Below, piece after piece: positions 57,616 through 64,000 of a stretch of DNA of 64,000 bases; within the stretch, counting starts at the first letter, position 1, and every line of letters starts with the position of its first letter. The notes below the pieces were generated by a model that saw only the letters and a list, made by a program, of their open reading frames with translations, made no database searches and was not told the origin of the DNA. The stretch spans positions 186,001 through 250,000 of the forward strand of contig NZ_JAHKNI010000008.1 of the NCBI RefSeq assembly GCF_018860155.1, given 5' to 3'. Origin of the DNA: Nocardia albiluteola. GTDB lineage: Bacteria > Actinomycetota > Actinomycetes > Mycobacteriales > Mycobacteriaceae. The translations under genes were made by a program, and so were the position numbers.

Positions 57616-58137
57616 ATGGCAGTCGGTGCATCATTGCGGATCATGCGCCTGCGCAACCTGATCGAGCATCCCGCCACCGGCCCGGGCGAGCGCGCCGCGG
57701 CCCAGCGCATGCTCGAGCGCATCCTGGACAAGAGCGACCGGGCGCGGCACGAGCATCCCGGCCGCAGCTACGGCGCCCGCCACGGCCGCGCCGGTCGGCA
57801 CGCGAGCCTCGAGCAGATCGCCGAGATGATCGGCCAGGACATCGCCCTCGAGCGCATCCTGCTCGACCCGGGCGCCCCGGACGAGCTGGCCGTGCACAGC
57901 CCGCTGCGCCAGGCGCCCGCGGACCTGACCTACACCGTCGAGGCCGCCGCGGGCAGCATCGTGGTCACGATCGGGAACATCCCGGCGGACTGGGAACCGG
58001 ACACCGTCGATCCCGCCCTGCAATCACTCGCCGAGGCCCTGGCCCGAATCATGAACGCCTACAACCACGACGGCGCCGACACCGGCCGCCGCTTCTTCGG
58101 CAAGGTCCGCGCGGGGGGCACGACCCTGATCTGGTAG
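57616..58137 (+). CDS. Hypothetical protein
   Basis: 173 residues with a helical N-terminus (LRIMRLRNLIEHPATGPGERAAA... QRMLERILDK) and a predicted alpha/beta C-terminus (YTVEAAAGSIVVTIGNIPADWEP). No family recognised. GGAAGGGG precedes the ATG. Possibly co-transcribed with the AhpD-like gene. Resembles phage-type DUF2786-like proteins only in its first half. Confidence 0.65.
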   Translation: MAVGASLRIMRLRNLIEHPATGPGERAAAQRMLERILDKSDRARHEHPGRSYGARHGRAGRHASLEQIAEMIGQDIALERILLDPGAPDELAVHSPLRQAPADLTYTVEAAAGSIVVTIGNIPADWEPDTVDPALQSLAEALARIMNAYNHDGADTGRRFFGKVRAGGTTLIW

Positions 58138-58314
58138 CGGCCAGCACGGTCCGCGTCGAGTTTCCCCGGAATCGGATGCCCCCGCGCTACATTCGCGGAG
58201 CGATGTCCAATTGTTCCCAGGCGATGACGTCGGCGGATCCCTCGGTGGCCGTGAGGCACTGGGACAGTTCGCATGCGCCGGCGGCGGACTCGGACGGGTC
58301 TGCGCTGGCGACGG

Positions 58315-58701
58315 TCACGAGGACCGGGCGGTGGCCAGCCACCGCCAGCGCGGGATCTCGGCGACGGTGGTGATCACCACCAGGACGCACACCGCCGCGA
58401 GGGCCCAGCGGGGCAGCACCAGGTACACACCCCATACCGCGCCTGCCAGTTGCAGGATCATGAACGCGATGGTCACGAATCCGGGCACGGGGCGGGACAC
58501 CTGCTTCTTGTCGCCCGGGGTGGCGAACAGGGCGGGCAGCCCGATCAGGACCAGCAGCGCCACCACCGACCAGATCGGGGAGTAGGACGCCAGGCCCCAG
58601 GGCAGGGTCACCCAGGCGATCAGTTCGGTGATTACCCGCAGTACGGCCGGAATGCGGCCCCGGTCGGTGAGATTCGGCGAGGTCGCCGCGCGTTCGGACA
58701 T
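58315..58701 (-). CDS. DUF2568 (YrdB-like) membrane protein
   Basis: 128 residues with four predicted transmembrane helices and the family marks VTLPWGLASYSPIWSVVALL and FATPGDK. Small membrane protein of unknown function. It follows a WYL regulator gene on the same strand after ~40 bases, so the two may form a unit. Confidence 0.83.
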   Translation of the reverse strand: MSERAATSPNLTDRGRIPAVLRVITELIAWVTLPWGLASYSPIWSVVALLVLIGLPALFATPGDKKQVSRPVPGFVTIAFMILQLAGAVWGVYLVLPRWALAAVCVLVVITTVAEIPRWRWLATARSS

Positions 58702-58742
58702 GCGCCGAGCTTCCCATGTGGTGTACGCCTGCGCATGCGCTG

Positions 58743-59717
58743 CTACTTCTCATGGGCAGGAGCGCCACCGGCTGCCAGCAGGCGTTGTGCCAGGATGTGG
58801 GCGCGCGCGGCCAGTTCGGGCGGGTCCAGGACCTCGAATTCGTGGCCCAGTAGTGCCACGTGCATCAGCACGTAGTCGAGATTGTCTGCGCCGCTGCGTA
58901 TTTCGCATCGGTCGTGCGCGCGTGGCAGGACTACCGCGGCGGCCGCGGGTATCCGGGTGCGCACGGTGTCGGCCGGGGCGTGCACCAGGAATCGCGCCCG
59001 GTGCGGGTAGACGCGGCTGGCGACGCCTTCCTGGACGTATTGGGCCGCGTCGGGGGCGGGGCGGGCGCGGAAGTGCCAGGTGCGGGCGGCGACCCGGGTC
59101 ATGCGGTCGACGCGGAAGGTGCGCCAGTCGTCGCGGTCGAGGTCGAAGGCCAGCAGGTACCAGCGCCGGTCGGAGGCCACGAGGCGGTAGGGCTCGACCC
59201 GGCGCCGCCCGAGCGAGCCCGCCGACGGGTAGTCGAATCCGGTCTCGACCTCGTCGCGGCAGGCTCGGGCCAGGGTCATCAGTGCCTCGGGGTCCACCGG
59301 TTCGCGGTCGGTGCCGAAGGATTCCACCGATCCGGCCAGTGCTCGCACCTCGTGCCGAAGTCGTTGTGGCAGTACGCGATCGAGTTTGGTCAGCGCGCGC
59401 AGCGCGGCGTCGTCGGGGACCGCGCGCCCGGCGCCGACCAGCAGCGCGACCGCGGTGGCGATCGCTTCCCGGTCGTCCAGCAGCAGGGGCGGCAGCTCCT
59501 GTCCGGCGCCGAGCCGGTAGCCGCCGCCGGTGCCCTGGCAGGCGTGTACCGGATAGCCCAGCGCGCGCAGCCGCTCGACGTCGCGCCGCACCGTGCGCGT
59601 GGTGACCGCGAGCCGGTCGGCGAGCTCGGGGCCGGTCCACATCGGACGCTGCTGCAACAGCCCCAGCAGGGTCAGCACCCGCTCGGTGGTGTCCCGTTCC
59701 CGTCGGCCCGCGTCCAT
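58743..59717 (-). CDS. WYL-domain transcriptional regulator
   Basis: 324 residues. N-terminal winged helix (RVLTLLGLLQQRPMWTGPELADRLAVTTRTVRRDVERLRALGYPV, guide only), then the WYL domain with RRVEPYRLVASDRRWYLLAFD and VDRMTRV, and a C-terminal WCX part. WYL domains sense small nucleic-acid-related ligands in DNA-damage and phage-defence regulators. Start MDAGRRERDTTERVL by homology. It is divergent from the DinB/VOC pair and upstream of DUF2568. Confidence 0.9.
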   Translation of the reverse strand: MDAGRRERDTTERVLTLLGLLQQRPMWTGPELADRLAVTTRTVRRDVERLRALGYPVHACQGTGGGYRLGAGQELPPLLLDDREAIATAVALLVGAGRAVPDDAALRALTKLDRVLPQRLRHEVRALAGSVESFGTDREPVDPEALMTLARACRDEVETGFDYPSAGSLGRRRVEPYRLVASDRRWYLLAFDLDRDDWRTFRVDRMTRVAARTWHFRARPAPDAAQYVQEGVASRVYPHRARFLVHAPADTVRTRIPAAAAVVLPRAHDRCEIRSGADNLDYVLMHVALLGHEFEVLDPPELAARAHILAQRLLAAGGAPAHEK

Positions 59718-59778
59718 GGGTTCAGCGTGCCAGAGATAGCGGACCGATCCTGTCCGCATGGCGTGCGAGAGTGGCGCC

Positions 59779-60354
59779 ATGGATACCGAACTGGACTGGA
59801 ACCGGGAGCTGTGCGAGCAGTGGGAGCTCCACTGGAACGATCAGGTGCGCGACCGGCTGGCGGGGCTGACCGACGAGGAGTACTTCTGGTCTCCGGTGCC
59901 GCAACCGTGGACTGTGAGCCCGCGCGGGGCCTCGACCGCGCCCATTCAGGCCGGAAGCGGCGAGTTCACCATCGATTTCGCTTTCCCGCAGCCGGATCCG
60001 GCGCCCTTCACCACGATCGCCTGGCGTCTGGGGCACGTCATCGTCGGCGTGCTGGCCATGCGTAACGCGACGCATTTCGGCGCGCCCGCCGCGTCGTACG
60101 AGACCTGGAATTACGCGGGTACCGCGGCGCAGGCGCTCGAGCAGCTCGACACCCAGCTCGAGCTGTGGTTGCGCGGGGTGCGGGCCCTGGGCCGGGAGGG
60201 GCTGGCGGTCCCGCTCGGTGCGACGGAGCCGGCCTTTGCCGACGCACCGATGGCGAGTCTTGTGCTGAACATTCATCGCGAGCTGATCCACCATCTGTCC
60301 GAGGTCGCCCTGCTGCGCGATCTGTACCTGCACACCCACGGGGCAGCCCGATGA
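59779..60354 (+). CDS. DinB-superfamily protein
   Basis: 191 residues of the DinB/DUF664-type four-helix bundle: NRELCEQWELHWNDQVRDRLAGL at the start, LGHVIVGVLAMR in the middle and HRELIHHLSEVALLRDLYL at the end. His in the helix WRLGHV and the HRELIHH helix fit the metal triad. Thiol-dependent metal enzymes of this group act in mycothiol-linked chemistry. It is coupled to a VOC gene by ATGA. Confidence 0.82.
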   Translation: MDTELDWNRELCEQWELHWNDQVRDRLAGLTDEEYFWSPVPQPWTVSPRGASTAPIQAGSGEFTIDFAFPQPDPAPFTTIAWRLGHVIVGVLAMRNATHFGAPAASYETWNYAGTAAQALEQLDTQLELWLRGVRALGREGLAVPLGATEPAFADAPMASLVLNIHRELIHHLSEVALLRDLYLHTHGAAR

Positions 60355-60812
60355 CCCGCCACATCCAGATCACCTTCGACGCCCACGACCCGCGCGCATT
60401 GTCGATTTTCTGGCGCGAGGCGCTGGGCTACGTCCACCCCGGCCCACCCGGGGTGGACCTGCCCGCCGGCGCGGACCCGCTGGCGGCCTGGGACGAGTTC
60501 CTGGCGGGTCTGGGTGTTCCGCCCGAGGCCCGCAACACCCGCTCGGCGATCGAGGATCCCGGCGGGGCGGGCCTGCGCGTGTTCTTCCAGCAGGTTCCCG
60601 AGGACAAGGTCGCCAAGAACCGCGTCCACCTCGACGTCCGTGCGGCACCGGGCCTACGGGGCGCCGAACGGATGGCCGCGCTCGAGGCCGAATGCGACCG
60701 CCTGGTCGCGCTCGGCGCAACACGGGTCCGCCGCGAGGATCCCCAACCGCCGATGAGCGCGGGTCACATCGTGATGACCGACCCCGAGGGCAACGAGTTC
60801 TGCCTGGACTGA
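60351..60812 (+). CDS. VOC-family (glyoxalase-like) protein
   Basis: 153 residues of the vicinal-oxygen-chelate fold: ITFDAHDPRALSIFWREALGY, then LHLDV-type VHLDVRAAPGL and the terminal HIVMTDPEGNEFCL. Metal-ligand positions (His near the start, His and Glu late) are plausible. Coupled (ATGA) to the DinB-like gene, so the two may work together. Confidence 0.85.
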   Translation: MTRHIQITFDAHDPRALSIFWREALGYVHPGPPGVDLPAGADPLAAWDEFLAGLGVPPEARNTRSAIEDPGGAGLRVFFQQVPEDKVAKNRVHLDVRAAPGLRGAERMAALEAECDRLVALGATRVRREDPQPPMSAGHIVMTDPEGNEFCLD

Positions 60813-60890
60813 CAACTCCGCCCGGCCCGGCGACATGAAATCGGTTGCAGCGGCATCGAACTCGGTTGCAGTGCCGGTCGGCCGAAACGA

Positions 60891-60924
60891 CGGTGCCCCC
60901 GAACCTGTGCGGTTCGGGGCACCG
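60891..60924 (-). terminator. Terminator after katG
   Basis: A hairpin with arms of 13-14 bases (CGGTGCCCC-C-GAACC and GGTTCGGGGCACCG, one bulged C) begins 15 bases after the katG stop. Confidence 0.75.
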
Positions 60925-60938
60925 CTCTACTGCAGCGC

Positions 60939-63149
60939 TCAGACCAGGTCGAAGCGGTCCAGATCCATCACCTTGACCCACGCGGCGACGAAGTCCTTGA
61001 CGAACTTCTGCTTCGAGTCGTCCTCGGCGTAGACCTCGGCCAGGGCACGCAGCTGGGAGTTCGAGCCGAACACCAGATCCACGCGGGTGCCGGTCCACTT
61101 CAGCTCGCCGGTGGCGCGGTCCTTGCCCAGGTAGGTGCCGTCATCGGCGGGCGCGGGCTCCCACTGGGTGCCCATGTCGAGCAGGTTCACGAAGAAGTCC
61201 GTGCTCAGGGTGCCCGGGTTCGCGGTGAACACGCCGTGCGCGGTCTGCTTGTGGTTCGCGCCCAGCACCCGCAGGCCACCGACCAGCACGGTCAGCTCGG
61301 GCGCGGACAGGGTCAGCAGGTTCGCCCGGTCGACCAGCTGGTACTCCGCCGGCAGGCGCGAGCCCTTGCCCTGGTAGTTGCGGAACCCGTCCGCGGCGGG
61401 CTCAAGCGCGGAGAAGGACTCCACGTCGGTCTGCTCCTGGGTGGCATCGCCACGGCCCGCGTGGAAGGGCACCTCGACCGCGAAACCCGCATCCTGGGCG
61501 GCCTTTTCGACCGCCGCGGAACCCGCGAGCACCACCAGGTCGGCGAAGGAGATCTGCTTGCCGCCGGCCGCCGAGGCGTTGAACGCGTCGCGGATGCCCT
61601 CGAGCACCCGGACCACCTGCGCGAGCTCGTCGGGCTCGTTGACCTCCCAGCCGGCCTGCGGCTGCAGCCGGATCCGGCCGCCGTTCGCGCCGCCGCGCTT
61701 GTCGCTGCCGCGGAACGAGGAGGCTGCGGCCCATGCGGTCGACACCAGCTGCGCCACGGTCAGACCCGACTCGAGCACCTTGGCCTTGAGCGCGGCCACA
61801 TCCGCGGCGTCGACCAGCGCGTGGTCCACGGCCGCGATCGGGTCCTGCCACAGCAGCGTCTCGGCGGGCACCTCGGCGCCCAGGTACCGGACCTTCGGGC
61901 CCATGTCACGGTGGGTGAGCTTGTACCAGGCCTTGGCGAACTCGTCCGCGAGTTCCTGCGGGTTGTTCAGCCAGCGGCTGGTGATCTCCTTGTAGATCGG
62001 ATCCTCGCGCAGCGACAGGTCGGTGGTCAGCATCGTCGGCGCGTGGGTCACGCCCGCGACGTGCGCGTCCGCGACGGTGCCCGCGCCGGCGCCGTCCTTG
62101 GGCTTCCACTGCCAGGCGCCGGCGGGGGACTTCTCGAGCTCCCACTCGTAGCCGTACAGGATCTCGAGGAACGTGTTGTCCCACTTGGTGGGTGTGGTGG
62201 TCCAGATGCCCTCGAGGCCCGAGGTGATCGCGTCCTTGCCGACGCCGGTGCCCTGGGGGTTCTTCCAGCCCAGGCCCTGCTCCTCGAGCGGGGCGGCCTC
62301 GGGCTCGGGGCCGACCAGCTCGGCATTGCCGTTGCCGTGGGTCTTGCCGAAGGTGTGCCCGCCCACGATCAGCGCGGCGGTCTCGACATCGTTCATCGCC
62401 ATCCGGCGGAAGGTCTCACGGATGTCGACCGCGGCCTTCATCGGATCCGGGTTGCCGTTGGGGCCCTCGGGGTTGACGTAGATCAGACCCATCTGCACCG
62501 CCGCGAGGGGGTTCTCGAGGTCGCGCTGGCCGCTGTACCGCTCGTCGCCGAGCCAGGTCTGCTCGGGACCCCAGTACACGTCCTCCTCGGGCTCCCACTG
62601 GTCCACGCGCCCGCCGCCGAAACCGAACGTCTCGAAGCCCATGTCCTCGAGCGCGACGTTACCGGCGTACACGATCAGGTCCGCCCAGGACAGGTTCTTG
62701 CCGTACTTCTTCTTCACCGGCCACAGCAGCCGGCGCGCCTTGTCCAGGCTGGCGTTGTCGGGCCAGCTGTTCAGCGGGGCGAAACGCTGCATGCCCGCAC
62801 CGGCTCCACCGCGGCCGTCGTTGATGCGGTAGGTGCCCGCCGCGTGCCAGGCCATCCGGATGAAGAACGGGCCGTAGTGGCCGAAGTCGGCGGGCCACCA
62901 GTCCTGCGAGGTGGTCATGACCTCGACGATGTCCTGCTTCACCGCGGCCAGATCCAGGGTCTTGAACGCGGCGGCGTAGTCGAACCCCTCGTCCATGGGG
63001 TTGGCCACGGCCGGGTTCTTCTGCAGGATCCGCAGGTTGATCTGGTTGGGCCACCAGTCTTGATTGCTGCCGCCCTGCACGGGGTACTTCAGGCGACCGT
63101 GCGCCACGGGGCAACCGCCTACGGCCGCGTTGGACTCTGCATCAGACAC
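60939..63149 (-). CDS. katG: Catalase-peroxidase
   Basis: 736 residues; removes H2O2 and, in mycobacteria, activates isoniazid. The distal site IRMAWHAAGTY (catalytic Arg, Trp and His) and the proximal His in GGHTFGKTHG are intact. The loop around the isoniazid-resistance site reads AITSG, so the Ser is conserved. The C-terminal peroxidase-like half is present. It lies 37 bases after furA on the same strand, the usual furA-katG operon. Confidence 0.97.
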   Translation of the reverse strand: MSDAESNAAVGGCPVAHGRLKYPVQGGSNQDWWPNQINLRILQKNPAVANPMDEGFDYAAAFKTLDLAAVKQDIVEVMTTSQDWWPADFGHYGPFFIRMAWHAAGTYRINDGRGGAGAGMQRFAPLNSWPDNASLDKARRLLWPVKKKYGKNLSWADLIVYAGNVALEDMGFETFGFGGGRVDQWEPEEDVYWGPEQTWLGDERYSGQRDLENPLAAVQMGLIYVNPEGPNGNPDPMKAAVDIRETFRRMAMNDVETAALIVGGHTFGKTHGNGNAELVGPEPEAAPLEEQGLGWKNPQGTGVGKDAITSGLEGIWTTTPTKWDNTFLEILYGYEWELEKSPAGAWQWKPKDGAGAGTVADAHVAGVTHAPTMLTTDLSLREDPIYKEITSRWLNNPQELADEFAKAWYKLTHRDMGPKVRYLGAEVPAETLLWQDPIAAVDHALVDAADVAALKAKVLESGLTVAQLVSTAWAAASSFRGSDKRGGANGGRIRLQPQAGWEVNEPDELAQVVRVLEGIRDAFNASAAGGKQISFADLVVLAGSAAVEKAAQDAGFAVEVPFHAGRGDATQEQTDVESFSALEPAADGFRNYQGKGSRLPAEYQLVDRANLLTLSAPELTVLVGGLRVLGANHKQTAHGVFTANPGTLSTDFFVNLLDMGTQWEPAPADDGTYLGKDRATGELKWTGTRVDLVFGSNSQLRALAEVYAEDDSKQKFVKDFVAAWVKVMDLDRFDLV

Positions 63150-63185
63150 GGTGTTTCCTTTCGGGAGTGGGGGTTTGGGGCTGAA

Positions 63186-63632
63186 CTAGAGGGGAGAGGA
63201 GGCGTTGCGCTGCGCCGCGGCGCAGTCGGGGCACAGGCCCCAGTACACGACCTCGGCCTCGTCGAGGACGAAGCCGTTGTCGTCCGAGGCGGTCAGGCAG
63301 GGTGCGTCGCCGACGGCGCAGTCGACATCGGCGATGACGCCGCAGGAGCGGCACACCACGTGGTGGTGGTTGTCGCCCACGCGGGTCTCGTAGCGGGCGA
63401 CCGAGCCCATGGGCTGGATGCGCCGGAGCAGCCCCGCGCTGGTCAGTGCCCGCAGCACGTCGTACACGGCCTGATGGGAGACCGTGCCGAGGGTTTCGCG
63501 GACCCGGCCCAGGATGGAGTCGGTATCGGAGTGGGGGCGTTCGTGTACCGCGGTCAGGACCGCGATCCGCGGCGCTGTGACACGCAGCGACGCACCGCGC
63601 AGCATGCGCTCGAACTCCGCAGTGGTGGACAC
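63186..63632 (-). CDS. furA: FurA, ferric-uptake-type regulator of katG
   Basis: 148 residues from GTG 63632 (MSTTAEFERMLRGASLRVT). Winged helix with PRIAVLTAVHERPHSDTDSI and HQAVYDVLRALTSAGL, then metal ligands HHHVVCRSCG and LCPDCAA (structural zinc Cys pairs). FurA represses itself and katG; peroxide releases it. No ribosome site precedes the GTG, while CATAAT lies seven bases before it, so the message is probably leaderless, as reported for mycobacterial furA. Confidence 0.92.
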   Translation of the reverse strand: MSTTAEFERMLRGASLRVTAPRIAVLTAVHERPHSDTDSILGRVRETLGTVSHQAVYDVLRALTSAGLLRRIQPMGSVARYETRVGDNHHHVVCRSCGVIADVDCAVGDAPCLTASDDNGFVLDEAEVVYWGLCPDCAAAQRNASSPL

Positions 63633-63634
63633 GC

Positions 63635-63662
63635 TCAAGATTATGACTCATTCAAGTCTTGA
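63635..63662. promoter_or_regulatory. Probable FurA operator/promoter
   Basis: A 28-base AT-rich region with outer arms TCAAGA and TCTTGA and an inner ATGA-C-TCAT dyad overlaps the likely furA promoter. This is where FurA self-repression is expected. Confidence 0.7.
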
Positions 63663-63780
63663 CCGGAACCCCGCGGCGGGAATTTCGTGCGTTCCTACGA
63701 CACCCCTGATCACACGCCCCCCGCGGACAAGATCAGCATGCCCGCTCCCGGCCGAACCCGCGGTGGATTCGGTCAACTCT

Positions 63781-64000
63781 TCACTCCCCGGACACCGGCT
63801 CCGCCTCGGGAGGTCGCCGCCCGGCAATCCCGTACAGCAGCAGATCTTCCAGCGCCGCGGCGAAACCGTCCACGTCCTGCACATCGCGAATGCACATCGC
63901 GAACAGGGCCGCACCGGCGATGGTGTCCAGCACGACATTGGCGTCCATACCCGGACGCTCGCCGTCGCCACCCAGATATCCGGCCAGCTCCCGGCGGGTG
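63781..64000 (-). CDS. C-terminal end of a probable TetR regulator (runs off right edge)
   Basis: The last ~72 residues read RRELAGYLGGDGERPGMDAN, then VVLDTIAGAALFAMCIRDVQ, and end EAEPVSGE. The VVLDTIAGAALFA helix resembles the C-terminal ligand domain of TetR proteins. The DNA-binding part lies outside the window, so the family is a guess. Confidence 0.45.
   Translation of the reverse strand, partial: TRRELAGYLGGDGERPGMDANVVLDTIAGAALFAMCIRDVQDVDGFAAALEDLLLYGIAGRRPPEAEPVSGE

Noticed and set aside
61236..63662. An 808-codon plus-strand frame
   Set aside because: Antisense to katG and furA; no recognisable protein features.
1..64000. tRNA, rRNA, CRISPR array or riboswitch
   Set aside because: No cloverleaf, repeat-spacer array or known riboswitch pattern was recognised by eye; a covariance-model scan would be decisive.

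Overview
The window is high-GC DNA with tightly packed, mostly actinobacterial genes. Several markers point to a mycolic-acid bacterium close to Nocardia or Rhodococcus: an Rv3143-like response regulator beside nuo, an LppP/LprE lipoprotein, a furA-katG pair, a DUF397/XRE-DUF5753 pair, an aldehyde dehydrogenase with a DUF779 partner, F420-type luciferase-like enzymes and a conservon. I saw no rRNA, tRNA or CRISPR. All calls come from reading translated sequence by eye; no database search was run.

Layout. 0-3.4 kb: the start of a nuo (complex I) operon read leftward (nuoA, B, C and the first part of D), with an odd tandem duplication at the nuoC/nuoD junction and a response regulator upstream. 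3.6-10.6 kb: a CBS protein, a methyltransferase, decayed recombinase and TnsA-like relics, a DUF397/XRE pair, an unknown coupled gene pair, a lipoprotein, an aldo/keto reductase and a MarR regulator. 10.8-14.7 kb: an MFS transporter with a long C-terminal tail of beta-sandwich repeats, and a luciferase-like monooxygenase. 15.1-18.0 kb: a compact lanthipeptide locus, a LanL-type synthetase followed directly by a 54-residue precursor. 18.1-24.2 kb: a Calvin-Benson operon, divergent cbbR then cbbL, cbbS, two 29-residue coupled mini-ORFs, cbbX, FBPase and phosphoribulokinase. 24.3-33.5 kb: housekeeping and accessory genes (SRPBCC, DUF1275, patatin, NUDIX, DinB polymerase with an SOS box, nitronate monooxygenase, LppP/LprE, a KAS enzyme with a divergent TetR). 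33.8-36.9 kb: a methionine-salvage operon with a fused mtnA-mtnB gene, mtnD and mtnC. 37.0-41.2 kb: a conservon (sensor kinase, roadblock, DUF742, Rab-like GTPase). 41.6-48.1 kb: two aldehyde dehydrogenases, DUF779, a GAF regulator, a luciferase-like enzyme and a small lipoprotein. 48.2-51.1 kb: a small probably acquired segment (XRE regulator plus SDR) lying between an integrase relic and a Tn3 transposase relic. 51.2-64 kb: aldo/keto reductase, M50-like membrane protein, Sel1-like protein, FAD monooxygenase, toxin-antitoxin pair (with a decayed antitoxin copy 4 kb away), AhpD-like protein, WYL regulator, DinB/VOC pair, katG and furA, and the end of a probable TetR gene.

How the genes work together. 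The cbb operon encodes RuBisCO, its activase and the two regenerative enzymes specific to or limiting in the Calvin cycle, so the organism may fix CO2; no energy-supplying hydrogenase or CO dehydrogenase is in view. The lanthipeptide genes lie directly downstream of cbbR on the same strand and could share its transcript. The mtn operon recycles methylthioadenosine. The furA-katG pair handles peroxide. The most interesting unexplained items are the lanthipeptide locus, the mini-ORF chain in the cbb operon, the mtnAB fusion, the nuoC/nuoD repeat array and the regulatory palindromes listed.
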